Shown: in pieces, positions 48,309 to 56,959 of the stretch | Layout of the letters: each line of letters starts with the position of its first letter | How positions within the stretch are numbered: the first letter of the stretch is position 1 | NCBI GenBank assembly: GCA_031285845.1 | Contig: JAITVK010000015.1 | Span: forward strand, 1 to 64,000 | Origin: Propionibacteriaceae bacterium | Lineage (GTDB): Bacteria > Actinomycetota > Actinomycetes > Propionibacteriales > Propionibacteriaceae | Direction: 5' to 3' | Length of the DNA stretch: 64,000 nucleotides | Translations under genes and position numbers: made by a program | Notes under the pieces: generated by a model | Seen by the model: the letters and a program-made list of their open reading frames with translations, nothing else | Told to the model about the DNA's origin: nothing | Database searches by the model: none

Positions 48309-49907
48309 GTGCTTAGTACCAAAGATATTGAAGTGCGCGCTGGCGCACGCCTGCTGATCGAGCCGACCTCGTTCAGCGTTTCCCCGGGGGACAAGATCGG
48401 ACTCGTTGGACGCAACGGAGCTGGCAAGACCACGTTGATGCGCATCTTGGCCGGTGAAGGATTGGCCGCCGCCGGCACGGTCACCCGTCGCGGCGTAGTC
48501 GGCTACCTTCCTCAAGACCCCCGTACCGGCGACCTTCACGTCAGCGTCAAGTCGAGGATCTTGTCGGCTCGGGGACTGGATCAGATCATGGCGCGGATGG
48601 AGAAATACTCCGAGCTCATGTCCAAGGCCAGCGGCGACCAGCGTCAAGCGGCGATGGCGGCCTATTCGACCGCGGAGACGGAGTTCCTGTCCCAGGGAGG
48701 CTATGGCGCCGCCTCCCAGGCCAGCCGGATCGCGGCCAACGTTGGGTTGCCAGACCGGGTGATGGAGCAGACGCTGTCCACACTGTCCGGCGGGCAGCGC
48801 CGTCGGGTCGAGCTGGCACGGATTCTGTTCCTGTCGGCTGAGACCTTGCTGTTGGATGAGCCGACCAACCACTTGGACGCGGATTCGGTGGTGTGGCTGA
48901 GATCCTTCCTTCAAAGCTATGCCGGTGGACTGGTTGTCATCTCCCACGACGTGAATCTGCTTGGCGACACGGTCAACAAGGTCTTCTATCTGGACGCGTC
49001 GCGCTGTGTCATCGATCAATACAACCTCGGGTGGGCGAAGTATCTGGCTCAGCGCGAGACGGACGAACGGCGTCGCAAGCGCGAGCGTGCCAACGCGGAG
49101 CGCAAAGCGGCCGCGCTGATGGCCCAGGCAGATTCGATGCGCGCGAAGGCGACCAAGGCTGTCGCCGCACAGAACATGGAGCGCAGGGCCGAGCGTCTGT
49201 TAGAAGGGCTCGACGAGGCCAGGGTGGCTGAGAAGGTGGCCCACCTGCGATTCCCCGATCCAGCGCCATGCGGGAAGACCCCCTTGTCAGCTGACGGATT
49301 ATCGAAAGGGTACGGCTCGCTGGACGTATTCTTCGATGTCGATCTGGTCATCGACCGGGGATCTCGCGTGGTCGTCTTGGGTCTGAACGGGGCCGGCAAG
49401 ACGACGCTGTTGCGGTTGTTGGCCGGGGTCGAAGAGCCCGATTTGGGTCAGGTGGAACCAGGTCATGGTCTCAAACTCGGGTACTACGCCCAAGAGCATG
49501 AGATGCTCGACGTCACGCGAACAGTCTTGGAGAATATGATGGCAGTCGCCACCGAGTTGACGCAGACCCAGGCGCGTACTCTTCTTGGCTCGTTCCTGTT
49601 CATCGGCGACGACGTCGACAAACCGGCCCGGGTGTTGTCCGGTGGGGAGAAAACCCGGTTGGCCCTGGCGATGTTGGTCGTGTCGCGAGCCAACGTGTTG
49701 CTGTTGGACGAGCCGACGAACAACCTCGATCCGGCCTCGCGTGAAGAGATCCTCCACGCTATCAACACCTTCCAAGGCGCGATCGTCTTGGTGACCCACG
49801 ATGAGGGAGCGGTTGAGGCGTTGAATCCTGATAGGGTGCTGTTGCTCCCGGATGGCACCGAGGATCTGTGGAATCCTGGGTACCTCGATCTGGTTGCTTT
49901 GGCCTAA
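48309..49907 (+). CDS. ABC-F family ATPase
   Basis: ABC-F proteins act on the ribosome, rescuing stalled translation or protecting it from antibiotics. The 532 residues hold two ABC domains with no membrane segments. Walker A motifs are G-R-N-G-A-G-K-T-T and G-L-N-G-A-G-K-T-T; signatures are L-S-G-G-Q-R-R-R and L-S-G-G-E-K-T-R. A charged interdomain linker (about 240-315), rich in Arg/Ala, would reach the ribosome. It starts with GTG at 48309; AAGGAA upstream is rather distant. It resembles the housekeeping Uup/YbiT-like class more than resistance proteins, but the subfamily is not certain. A lipoprotein gene follows within ten bases. Confidence 0.9.
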   Translation: MLSTKDIEVRAGARLLIEPTSFSVSPGDKIGLVGRNGAGKTTLMRILAGEGLAAAGTVTRRGVVGYLPQDPRTGDLHVSVKSRILSARGLDQIMARMEKYSELMSKASGDQRQAAMAAYSTAETEFLSQGGYGAASQASRIAANVGLPDRVMEQTLSTLSGGQRRRVELARILFLSAETLLLDEPTNHLDADSVVWLRSFLQSYAGGLVVISHDVNLLGDTVNKVFYLDASRCVIDQYNLGWAKYLAQRETDERRRKRERANAERKAAALMAQADSMRAKATKAVAAQNMERRAERLLEGLDEARVAEKVAHLRFPDPAPCGKTPLSADGLSKGYGSLDVFFDVDLVIDRGSRVVVLGLNGAGKTTLLRLLAGVEEPDLGQVEPGHGLKLGYYAQEHEMLDVTRTVLENMMAVATELTQTQARTLLGSFLFIGDDVDKPARVLSGGEKTRLALAMLVVSRANVLLLDEPTNNLDPASREEILHAINTFQGAIVLVTHDEGAVEALNPDRVLLLPDGTEDLWNPGYLDLVALA

Positions 49908-49915
49908 GGAGTAGC

Positions 49916-50386
49916 GTGAATAAGGCGGTCGTCGTGTCGCAGGTGCTGGTGCTGGGGGCAGTCATGGCTGGCTGCACTCATCAGCAGGGGCCGGACCCGA
50001 CAATTCCTCCCGTGGCTCCCAGTCGTCAGGTGGCCGGTTCGACGCTGCCAGCTCGGGCTGGTGGATACACCGCGATGGGGTCGGCTCCGGCGACGGCGCA
50101 AACCTCGGCGACGTACGCTCGCGATGCCGATCCGTCGGATCTGGTCGTGATCACGCTGGACGCCAATGGTCATTTCGGGACCGCCGAGTTCGACGATCAG
50201 CAGTGGTACGGCGCGAGCCGCTGTGGAACGTTGTGGAAGGGCGACCCTGACGCGACGCCTCGGCCGACGCAGATGGCCTGTGTCACAGTCTTGACCGATG
50301 GGGTCATGACATCGGTGTCGGCCGGCAAGCAAACCGCTGCTGAGCTGGCCGAACTGGCCAACGCCATCTACTCCGTCCTGTCGTGA
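49916..50386 (+). CDS. Putative lipoprotein of unknown function
   Basis: A 156-residue protein starting at GTG 49916 after AAGGAG. A hydrophobic signal (about 4-16) ends in M-A-G-C (Cys20), a slightly unusual lipobox with Met at -3. A Pro/Thr-rich linker leads to a globular region (about 70-155) with two Cys (A-S-R-C-G and M-A-C-V) that could pair, and a helical end. I do not recognise the domain; it is not a substrate-binding protein by size. It is nine bases from the ABC-F gene and probably co-transcribed. Confidence 0.75.
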   Translation: MNKAVVVSQVLVLGAVMAGCTHQQGPDPTIPPVAPSRQVAGSTLPARAGGYTAMGSAPATAQTSATYARDADPSDLVVITLDANGHFGTAEFDDQQWYGASRCGTLWKGDPDATPRPTQMACVTVLTDGVMTSVSAGKQTAAELAELANAIYSVLS

Positions 50387-50449
50387 GCCGCGTGGTCTCA
50401 CGGCGACGGTCAAGATTGGTCCGAAGGTGTGCCCGTCGGTCGTATCCGA

Positions 50450-50455
50450 TAGGTT
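50450..50455 (+). promoter_or_regulatory. -10 element for leaderless ABC ATPase gene
   Basis: TAGGTT ends seven bases before the GTG at 50463, which is favoured as start over the in-frame upstream codon at 50427. Confidence 0.5.
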
Positions 50456-50462
50456 GGTGCTC

Positions 50463-51266
50463 GTGAGTACGGTCATTGACATTTCAGATGTGACGGTGAG
50501 ACGTGGCCATGCTTTTCTTCTCGATCACGTCAGCTGGCAGGTCGCCGACACCGATCGTTGGGTGATCATCGGCCCGAATGGTGCAGGAAAAACCACGTTG
50601 CTTCAGATCGTGTCGGCACGGATGTTCGCCACCTCGGGACGGGTCGAGATCCTCGGTCAGACCATGGGGCGAGTCGATGTGTTCGATTTGCGACCGCGCA
50701 TTGGCGTGGCCTCGGCGGCGTTGGAGTCGCAGATCCCCCCCGATGAGACGGTACGCGATGTCATATTGTCGGCCTCCTACGCCGTGTTCGGGCGATGGCG
50801 GGAGGCGTACGAACCGGTCGACGAGAGTCGCGCCGACCGTCTGATGTCGCAGATGCGGGTCGAGCACCTGGCTCGGCGCACCTTTGGCACCTTGTCCGAG
50901 GGTGAGCGTCAGCGTACTCAGATCGCGCGAGCGCTGATGACCGATCCAGAGTTGCTGCTGTTGGACGAACCCACGGCTGGTTTAGACCTGTCAGGACGCG
51001 AACTGCTGTTGGCGACATTGTCGGATCTGGCTCAGGACGAGTGGTCGCCCACCTCGGTGATGGTGACCCACCATGTTGAAGAGATCCCCCCCGGGGTGAC
51101 TCACGCGTTATTCTTGAAACAGGGGACAGTGGTGGCGATGGGGCATCTGTCTCAGGTGATGACCTCGGAAGTGCTGAGTCGTACCTTTGACCTTCCGCTG
51201 ACAGTGACCGAAGTCGATGGGCGGTGGCGCGCTCAGGCGCAGTTGTCGCCTCGGCGGGCTTGGTGA
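50463..51266 (+). CDS. Stand-alone ABC transporter ATP-binding protein
   Basis: A 267-residue ABC ATPase: Walker A G-P-N-G-A-G-K-T-T, signature L-S-E-G-E-R-Q-R (Glu for the usual Gly), Walker B L-L-L-L-D-E-P-T-A-G-L-D and H-loop V-T-H-H-V-E-E-I. No permease or binding protein gene adjoins it. It resembles the ModF/YlmA-type soluble ATPases, which also lack adjacent permeases. Transport substrate, or whether it transports at all, cannot be read from the sequence. It converges on def; the 142-base gap contains a 12-base palindrome ACTCGCGCGAGT (51339-51350). Confidence 0.85.
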   Translation: MSTVIDISDVTVRRGHAFLLDHVSWQVADTDRWVIIGPNGAGKTTLLQIVSARMFATSGRVEILGQTMGRVDVFDLRPRIGVASAALESQIPPDETVRDVILSASYAVFGRWREAYEPVDESRADRLMSQMRVEHLARRTFGTLSEGERQRTQIARALMTDPELLLLDEPTAGLDLSGRELLLATLSDLAQDEWSPTSVMVTHHVEEIPPGVTHALFLKQGTVVAMGHLSQVMTSEVLSRTFDLPLTVTEVDGRWRAQAQLSPRRAW

Positions 51267-51408
51267 CAGCATCGAACGCAGCATCTTGCTGAGGCATTCG
51301 TCGAGCCCGGCGTGGGCAGGTCAGCCCGGCGGCGTTTGACTCGCGCGAGTTGGGCGACTCATGGACAGAGCCTGAGTGAATAGTGGTGCGACTTCAGCGT
51401 ACGACCTC

Positions 51409-52005
51409 TCACGCCGTGGGGTCGAACTCACCTTTGGGGCTGATCGGCCAGTCATCGGGATAGCGGTAGGCGACCGCCTCGTGGTCGGCGTAGAGACACT
51501 TGCGTGAACGACTGGACAGTCGGTCGCCGAACACCATTCCGCTGAGATGGTCGGTCTCGTGCTGAAGGCATCGCGCCAGCAGGCCAGTTCCGACGACCTC
51601 GACCGGGTTGCCTTGGTGATCCAGTCCGCGACACACCGCGTGGTCGGGTCTGGCCAGAGCAGAGTACGCGCCAGGCAGCGACAAGCAGCCCTCCTCGTCG
51701 GCGACGAGTTTACGGTCCCGGCCTTCTGGCAGAATCACGGCCGGGTTGATCACGGCCCCAGCGTGGAGGTGGTTGTCCGCATCGGGGCAGGCGTACGTGA
51801 ACACGGACCGGGTGTCGCCGACCTGGACCGAAGCCAATCCAACCCCGTCAGCGGCGATCATGGTGGCGAACATGTCGCGAATCAGTGTCTCAAGGTCATC
51901 GTCGAAGACCGTCACTGCTGTGGTGGGGCAGTGGAGCACAGGCTCTGACCAGCGCGTGACGCGCAGCACGCGCCCGCCGGTGAACAGGTCGGGCAGATCA
52001 GCCAT
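51409..52005 (-). CDS. def: Peptide deformylase
   Basis: Removes the N-formyl group from new proteins. The 198-residue metalloenzyme has all three motifs: G-V-G-L-A-S-V-Q-V-G (with S-V where A-P or A-N is usual), E-E-G-C-L-S-L-P-G with the metal-binding Cys, and Q-H-E-T-D-H-L-S-G with the two His and the catalytic Glu. A C-terminal extension of about 25 residues is typical of actinobacteria. AAAGGA precedes the ATG, and TAAGAT further upstream is a likely -10. No methionyl-tRNA formyltransferase gene adjoins it. It diverges from xerC. Confidence 0.95.
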   Translation of the reverse strand: MADLPDLFTGGRVLRVTRWSEPVLHCPTTAVTVFDDDLETLIRDMFATMIAADGVGLASVQVGDTRSVFTYACPDADNHLHAGAVINPAVILPEGRDRKLVADEEGCLSLPGAYSALARPDHAVCRGLDHQGNPVEVVGTGLLARCLQHETDHLSGMVFGDRLSSRSRKCLYADHEAVAYRYPDDWPISPKGEFDPTA

Positions 52006-52172
52006 GGGGGTCCTTTCGTCCCCTTGATCTTACGGGTTTTTCGCGAGTGCCCCCAGTTCACCTAGCCACCTGCGATCGCGGCGATGTCGACAAGCGAGGA
52101 TGCCATCTCACGAGTCGGCGATCGACGACCGCGGGGTGGCGCCACGTGCGGTGGTGGGGGCATCCTGGTGGT

Positions 52173-53087
52173 ATGACCGACATGACCGACCACCTGAGGC
52201 AGTTCAGTGAGTTCTTGGCGGTGCAGCGGTCGCCTCGCACCTGTCAGGCATACCACGAAGACCTGGAACAGCTGGTCGGTTTCCTCGCCACTCGCGGGAT
52301 CACAGACATCACGGCGGTCAGATTGCCTGACTTGCGGGCGTGGCTGGCGTCGATGAGTGACGACCACCTGGCACGGGCCACGATTCAGCGTCGTACCTCG
52401 TCCATGCGTGTGTTTTTCGCCTGGGCGAAGCGGTGGGGCAAGATCGCCGTGGATCCGACGGTGGGCCTCAAGTCGACCACAGTACGTCGACTGTTGCCCG
52501 ACATCGTGTCGAAGACTGAGGTGTCGGCGATGATGGAGGCGATGGCCCGCGCGTTGGCTGAGCAGGACTCGGCCGTCGCGCGCCGCGACCTGGCCATCAT
52601 GGAGGTCCTGTACGCCGCAGGACTTCGTGTCGCCGAGTTGTGCGGGATGAATCTTGACAGTGTCGATGAGGACCACGAAGTCGTCTCGGTCATCGGCAAA
52701 GGTGACAAACAGCGCTCGGTTCCGGTGGGACGTCCAGCACTGAAAGCGATTCGAGCCTGGATCGATCGGCGGGGAGAACTGGTCGGCGCCGACAGCGGTT
52801 CGGCGCTGTTCCTGGGCGAGCGCAAGGGAGCTCGAATCGACCCTCGGGTGGTGCGACGGGTGGTCCATCGCAGCCTGGCGTTGGTTCCCGACGCCCCCGA
52901 CGTCGGGCCGCACGGATTGCGTCACGCCATGGCGACACACCTGCTCGATGGCGGAGCCGATCTGCGTACGGTCCAAGAAGCCTTGGGGCACGCGTCGATC
53001 ACCACGACGCAGATCTACACCCACGTCACATCGGAGCGGTTGAGAGCGGTGTTCGAGCAGACTCACCCGCGGGCCTTGCCGCGCTGA
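52173..53087 (+). CDS. xerC: Tyrosine recombinase XerC
   Basis: Resolves chromosome dimers at dif with XerD. Of 304 residues, an N-terminal SAM-like core-binding domain (about 8-95) precedes the catalytic domain. Catalytic residues are R in A-A-G-L-R-V-A-E-L, H-x-x-R in H-G-L-R-H-A-M-A-T-H-L, and H and Y in L-G-H-A-S-I-T-T-T-Q-I-Y-T-H-V. ATG at 52173 or 52182; the frame open from 52047 is not needed. XerC rather than XerD is inferred from the adjacent M23 peptidase, as in mycobacteria. No attachment site or mobile element is nearby, so it is not a phage integrase. Confidence 0.9.
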   Translation: MTDMTDHLRQFSEFLAVQRSPRTCQAYHEDLEQLVGFLATRGITDITAVRLPDLRAWLASMSDDHLARATIQRRTSSMRVFFAWAKRWGKIAVDPTVGLKSTTVRRLLPDIVSKTEVSAMMEAMARALAEQDSAVARRDLAIMEVLYAAGLRVAELCGMNLDSVDEDHEVVSVIGKGDKQRSVPVGRPALKAIRAWIDRRGELVGADSGSALFLGERKGARIDPRVVRRVVHRSLALVPDAPDVGPHGLRHAMATHLLDGGADLRTVQEALGHASITTTQIYTHVTSERLRAVFEQTHPRALPR

Positions 53088-53152
53088 GGCGAATCCTCGC
53101 TCCGCGGGTCGGCGTTCCCAGCGGCCCCCCGGCGGGCGACCGGTCACCCCGC

Positions 53153-54088
53153 TCATGGCAGCAACCCCTGAGGGTCGGTCAAGGTCTGATCGACCCATAC
53201 CTGGAAGTGAAGATGGCATCCCGTCGAGGCCCCGGTGGTCCCCACCCAGCCGACGACTTGGCCCTGCTGGACCGGGTCTCCGACGCCGACCACATAACCT
53301 GCGGCATGGTTGTACGCGGTCGTCAGCGCGTGGGCGGCGATGACACCGTGGTCGATCACCAGCCGATTGCCGTATCCAGAGCTGTAGACCGACTCCGTGA
53401 CCGTTCCGGAGGCGGCGGCCAGAATCGGAGTGCCGCAGGCGGCGGCGATGTCCAGCCCGTCGTGGAACCGTTGGACCCCATCGATCGGGTGAACTCGCTG
53501 CCCGAACGTCGATGACACTTCTCCGGTGGCGGGAGTGACCAGGCCGGCCTCCGAGCTTGAACCGGTCGTCAAGCGCAGTTGGGCGGCACGTTCGCGCGCT
53601 TGTTCCACGTCTTTGGCTGCCAGTAGACGAACTTTGGCTCGAGTCACCAGACTCATCGGATCCAGATAGACGTCGCCCTGCTTCAGTCCCCAGTGAAGGC
53701 AGGCCGATCCTGGGCATGGGTGTCCTGTCACCAGGTAGCCGATCGGCTGGCCAGCGACCACGGCGTCGCCGACTTTGACCAGCGCCTCCACCGGCTCGTA
53801 CGTCGTGGTCAGATCGAGGTGGCGGATGCTGATGACTGGGCGGGTCGCGAGCATCGACGCGAACACCACCACTCCGTCCATAGCCGCGGCGACGATGGCG
53901 TGGTCCTCTCCCAGCAGGTCCACGCCGCGGTGACCGGGCAGCCAATTGTCTTCTGGCGGATCGAACGCGCGTGTGACCTCTCCCTCGATAGGGATCACCG
54001 CCGTGGCGGAAGCGGCTTGCGCGGGCGTGGAGCCCGTGGTCCCAACCAGACAAACGTAGGCTAGGGCACAGACGAACAGTCTTCTCAT
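53153..54088 (-). CDS. Secreted M23 peptidase with two LytM domains
   Basis: A 311-residue protein with a signal peptide (1-26, A-Q-A-A). Domain 1 (about 33-148) has H53/D57 (G-H-R-G-V-D-L) and C-L-H-W-G, keeping the metal His (H132) but with Cys130 in place of the catalytic His. Domain 2 (about 185-308) has F-H-D-G-L-D (H209/D213) and G-C-H-L-H-F (H292/H294), a full active site. It should cut peptidoglycan cross-links or activate amidases at the wall. Single-domain versions with C-L-H-W-G next to xerC are common in actinomycetes; the tandem is notable. It converges on xerC; GAAGG precedes the ATG. Confidence 0.9.
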   Translation of the reverse strand: MRRLFVCALAYVCLVGTTGSTPAQAASATAVIPIEGEVTRAFDPPEDNWLPGHRGVDLLGEDHAIVAAAMDGVVVFASMLATRPVISIRHLDLTTTYEPVEALVKVGDAVVAGQPIGYLVTGHPCPGSACLHWGLKQGDVYLDPMSLVTRAKVRLLAAKDVEQARERAAQLRLTTGSSSEAGLVTPATGEVSSTFGQRVHPIDGVQRFHDGLDIAAACGTPILAAASGTVTESVYSSGYGNRLVIDHGVIAAHALTTAYNHAAGYVVGVGDPVQQGQVVGWVGTTGASTGCHLHFQVWVDQTLTDPQGLLP

Positions 54089-54569
54089 GCCTTCACCATG
54101 GTGTGAGGCGAAGCGGATTTGTCATCAGTCGTGATGTCCACCTGACTCGGCGGGCTGGCGGGCGCCGGGCCGATCGGGCGGCGGGCAGCGATGCGTCTAC
54201 GACCAGAGGCGGTCGTGCGAACTCGTCGTACGAACTCGTCGTGCGGCGCGGGGTATGGGGGCCGTCGGGCGCAGGGCGTGGAGCGCCGCAGCGTATGGGG
54301 CGGGGGTGTCGGGCGTGGGGAACGAACCGCGCCGCTCAAGCCGATAGAATGGTTCTCGCTTTGGTTCCCCGGTCGTTGGCGGCTCGGTTTGAGGCTGCCA
54401 GCGATCAGCGCAGCGCCGTACGAGACGAGGGCAGACCACAGTCGGAGCAGGCGTGTCTCGCCTTGACCAAAGCGGTGGGCGGAGGGTAAAATCGAGTGCT
54501 GTTGCGTTCCGGGGCTCCTGTATGGTTTCGTCCGGACGCCTCATTCCCTATGTTCGCTAGAAATGGAAG
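54089..54569 (+). other. Non-coding region with rplM promoter
   Basis: No convincing gene lies in these 481 bases, though an Arg-rich open frame spans most of them. TTGACC (54462-54467) and TAAAAT (54487-54492), 19 bases apart, form the likely ribosomal-protein promoter, giving a leader of about 80 bases. A small AGGCG/CGCCT hairpin overlaps the -35 region. At 54215-54240 a 13-base unit (GTGCGAACTCGTC/GTACGAACTCGTC) is repeated twice in tandem. The leader contains the palindrome GTCCGGAC but no recognisable L13-binding structure. Confidence 0.5.
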
Positions 54570-54581
54570 ATGGTTCGACTC

Positions 54582-55025
54582 GTGTCTACCTACAGTCCTA
54601 AGCCTGGAGAGGTCACCCGGAACTGGCATGTCATTGATGCCGAGAATATTGTTCTGGGACGTCTCGCCGTGGCGGTCGCTAATCTGCTCCGAGGCAAGAA
54701 CAAGCCGCAGTTTGCTCGCCACATCGACACGGGTGATTTCGTCGTGATCGTCAATGCTGACAAGATCGCGTTGACCGGCAAGAAGCGGGTGGCCAAGATG
54801 GCAGTTCGTCACTCAGGCTATCCCGGGGGCCTGCGCGCGGTGCCGTACGGCGAGTTGCTCGCCACGGATCCGCGTAAAGCCGTGGAGCGGGCAGTGTGGG
54901 GGATGCTGCCCAAGAACAAACTCAGCCGTCAACTGATCGGCAAGCTCAAGGTCTACTCGGGCCCGGAGCACCCTCATGAGGCTCAGAAGCCTCAGCCCTT
55001 CCAGATCACCCAAGTTTCCCAGTGA
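54582..55025 (+). CDS. rplM: 50S ribosomal protein L13
   Basis: Structural protein of the large subunit. The 147 residues start [19 protein letters not shown] after the GTG at 54582, the common actinobacterial form. The signature block [10 protein letters not shown] is present. The ATG at 54570 is an alternative, but GGAAG touches it directly, whereas it is 12 bases from the GTG. The stop codon nearly abuts rpsI. It is followed by rpsI and glmM, the standard order. Confidence 0.96.
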   Translation: MSTYSPKPGEVTRNWHVIDAENIVLGRLAVAVANLLRGKNKPQFARHIDTGDFVVIVNADKIALTGKKRVAKMAVRHSGYPGGLRAVPYGELLATDPRKAVERAVWGMLPKNKLSRQLIGKLKVYSGPEHPHEAQKPQPFQITQVSQ

Positions 55026-55036
55026 GAGGTCCCATC

Positions 55037-55564
55037 GTGTCTGAACCGCAAGTTGACGCCGTCGAGGTCGAAGTTGAAGAGCTTCCCGAAGGTTTCGTGG
55101 ACGAAGAGGATCGCGAGATCGCTTATCGCGCCGAGAAGGTGAAGTCCTCTGAGCGGACTGGCCGTCCGGCCGTCGTTCAGAACAGTCGGGGCACCGGTCG
55201 TCGCAAAGAGGCGATCGCGCGGGTGCGCCTGATCCCCGGCACCGGCAAGTGGACGATCAATGGTCGCGCTTTGGAGGATTACTTCCCGAACAAGCTGCAC
55301 CAGCAGGAGATCTCCGAACCGCTGGAGACGGCCGATGTGGTCGGATCCTACGATGTCATCGCGTTGATCTGCGGCGGCGGGGTCTCCGGTCAGGCCGGGG
55401 CTTTGCGGTTGGGCATCGCACGGGCTCTGAACGAGGCTGATGCTGAGGCCTCGCGTCCGGCTCTGAAGAAGGCTGGCTTGTTGACTCGTGACGCTCGGAT
55501 CAAGGAACGTAAGAAGGCCGGCTTGAAGAAGGCGCGCAAGGCTCCGCAGTATTCCAAGCGCTGA
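55037..55564 (+). CDS. rpsI: 30S ribosomal protein S9
   Basis: Small-subunit protein whose basic tail reaches the P-site tRNA. It has 175 residues. The first 45 are an acidic Glu/Val-rich extension found in actinobacteria, followed by the S9 core from [24 protein letters not shown] and the terminal Q-Y-S-K-R are conserved. The GTG at 55037 follows GAGAGG; the GTG at 55022 overlapping the rplM stop is an alternative. Its stop shares one base with the glmM start (TGATG). Confidence 0.96.
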   Translation: MSEPQVDAVEVEVEELPEGFVDEEDREIAYRAEKVKSSERTGRPAVVQNSRGTGRRKEAIARVRLIPGTGKWTINGRALEDYFPNKLHQQEISEPLETADVVGSYDVIALICGGGVSGQAGALRLGIARALNEADAEASRPALKKAGLLTRDARIKERKKAGLKKARKAPQYSKR

Positions 55565-56910
55565 TGGCTCGGCTGTTCGGGACCGATGGCGTACGTGGTC
55601 GTGCCAACGTCGAACTGACGGCCGACTTGGCGCTGGATTTGTCGGTGGCGGCGGCCCATGTGTTGGCCGAGGCGGATCCAGACCATCGCTTGCGGGCCGT
55701 CGTGGGACGCGATCCGCGAGCCTCGGGAGAGTTCCTGGAAGCCGCGGTGGTCGCTGGATTGGCCAGCGCTGGGGTTGATGTCATCCGAGTCGGGATCATT
55801 CCGACTCCGGGCCTGGCATTCCTGGTTCCCGAGTTGGATGTCGACTTCGGCGTCATGCTGTCGGCTTCGCACAACCCGATGCCGGACAATGGGATCAAGT
55901 TCTTCTCCCATGGTGGAGTCAAGCTGCCCGACGAGGTCGAAGACCTCATCGAGGAAGAACTCGGCAGACCCTGGATGCGCCCCACAGGCGCTGACGTCGG
56001 TCGAGTGACGGACAATCCTGAACTGGCTGATCGTTACATCAATCATCTGGTCGCATCTTTGGGGGCTGATCGGCCGCTGGAGGGTCTGAAGATCGTGCTC
56101 GACCCGGCCAATGGCGCCGCCTCGCGAACGGCAGTGAAGGCTTTCATGTCGGCGGGCGCCACCGTGTTGGCGATCCACAACAAGCCCGACGGCCTCAATA
56201 TCAATGAGAACTGTGGTTCGACTCACATCGAGTCGTTGCAGTTAGAAGTGATTTCGGCCGGTGCCGACTTTGGCATCGGGCTGGATGGGGATGCTGATCG
56301 GTGCATCGCAGTCGATGCCAATGGTCGGGTCGTCGATGGTGACCAGATCATGGCGATCTTGGCCTTGGCGATGCGCGATGGCGGTCAACTGCATCAAGAC
56401 ACCGTGGTCGTCACGGTGATGAGCAATCTCGGTTTCTTCCAGGCTATGAAGGCCAACTCCATTCGAGTGGACACGACCAAAGTCGGCGATCGCTATGTCG
56501 TTGAGTCGATGAACGCCAACGGTTTCACTTTGGGCGGCGAGCAATCCGGGCATGTGGTGATGAGTCAATTCGCCACGACTGGGGATGGCACGCTGACCGG
56601 CCTGCATCTGGCCGCTCAGGTCGCCAGAACGGGCAAGCCGTTGTCAGAATTGGCGTCGGTCATGAAGCGGCTTCCCCAGGTGATGATCAATGTTCGTGGA
56701 GTCGATCGCGGACGGACCAACCTGGATCAGGGTGTTGTTCAGGCGGTCGCCGCCGCGGAAGCGGAGTTGGACGGAGCCGGTCGTGTCGTGCTGCGTCCGT
56801 CAGGCACCGAGCCGGTCGTGCGCGTCATGGTCGAGGCCGACACCGAAGACCGAGCGCGCGAAGTCGCCGAGCGACTGGCCGCTGTGGTGAAGGCACGCCT
56901 CGCCTTGTGA
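55564..56910 (+). CDS. glmM: Phosphoglucosamine mutase
   Basis: Converts glucosamine 6-phosphate to glucosamine 1-phosphate for UDP-GlcNAc and peptidoglycan. Of 448 residues, the phosphoserine is in S-A-S-H-N-P-M-P-D-N-G (about 102), the Mg2+ loop is D-G-D-A-D-R-C, the sugar loop G-G-E-Q-S-G-H and the phosphate loop R-P-S-G-T-E-P. It begins with F-G-T-D-G-V-R-G. It is coupled to rpsI by a one-base overlap. GlmS, which supplies its substrate, is encoded 1.2 kb downstream. Confidence 0.97.
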   Translation: MARLFGTDGVRGRANVELTADLALDLSVAAAHVLAEADPDHRLRAVVGRDPRASGEFLEAAVVAGLASAGVDVIRVGIIPTPGLAFLVPELDVDFGVMLSASHNPMPDNGIKFFSHGGVKLPDEVEDLIEEELGRPWMRPTGADVGRVTDNPELADRYINHLVASLGADRPLEGLKIVLDPANGAASRTAVKAFMSAGATVLAIHNKPDGLNINENCGSTHIESLQLEVISAGADFGIGLDGDADRCIAVDANGRVVDGDQIMAILALAMRDGGQLHQDTVVVTVMSNLGFFQAMKANSIRVDTTKVGDRYVVESMNANGFTLGGEQSGHVVMSQFATTGDGTLTGLHLAAQVARTGKPLSELASVMKRLPQVMINVRGVDRGRTNLDQGVVQAVAAAEAELDGAGRVVLRPSGTEPVVRVMVEADTEDRAREVAERLAAVVKARLAL

Positions 56911-56915
56911 GGCTA

Positions 56916-56952
56916 GTCGGTGCGTTGGGGCAAGCCAGATTCCCCAGCCGAC
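56916..56952. terminator. Interrupted hairpin between glmM and coaA
   Basis: GTCGG (56916-56920) pairs with CCGAC (56948-56952) and TGGGG (56926-56930) with CCCCA (56942-56946). The stem has an internal bulge and sits in the 49-base gap between convergent genes, so it could stop both. Confidence 0.4.
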
Positions 56953-56959
56953 GGCGGCT

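Noticed and set aside
52173-53087. Tyrosine recombinase as a phage or island integrase
   Set aside because: Size, motifs and the M23 neighbour fit housekeeping XerC; no attachment repeats or mobile genes are nearby.
52062-54053. A 663-codon reverse-strand open frame across xerC and the M23 gene
   Set aside because: Its composition is Arg/Gly/His-rich with no domain; it is the shadow of two conserved genes.
54215-54240. Tandem 13-base repeat as a possible CRISPR or iteron
   Set aside because: Only two copies with no spacers and no associated genes.
54103-54489. Arg-rich 128-codon open frame before rplM
   Set aside because: Low-complexity translation, no ribosome binding site and no domain; better explained as GC-rich non-coding DNA.
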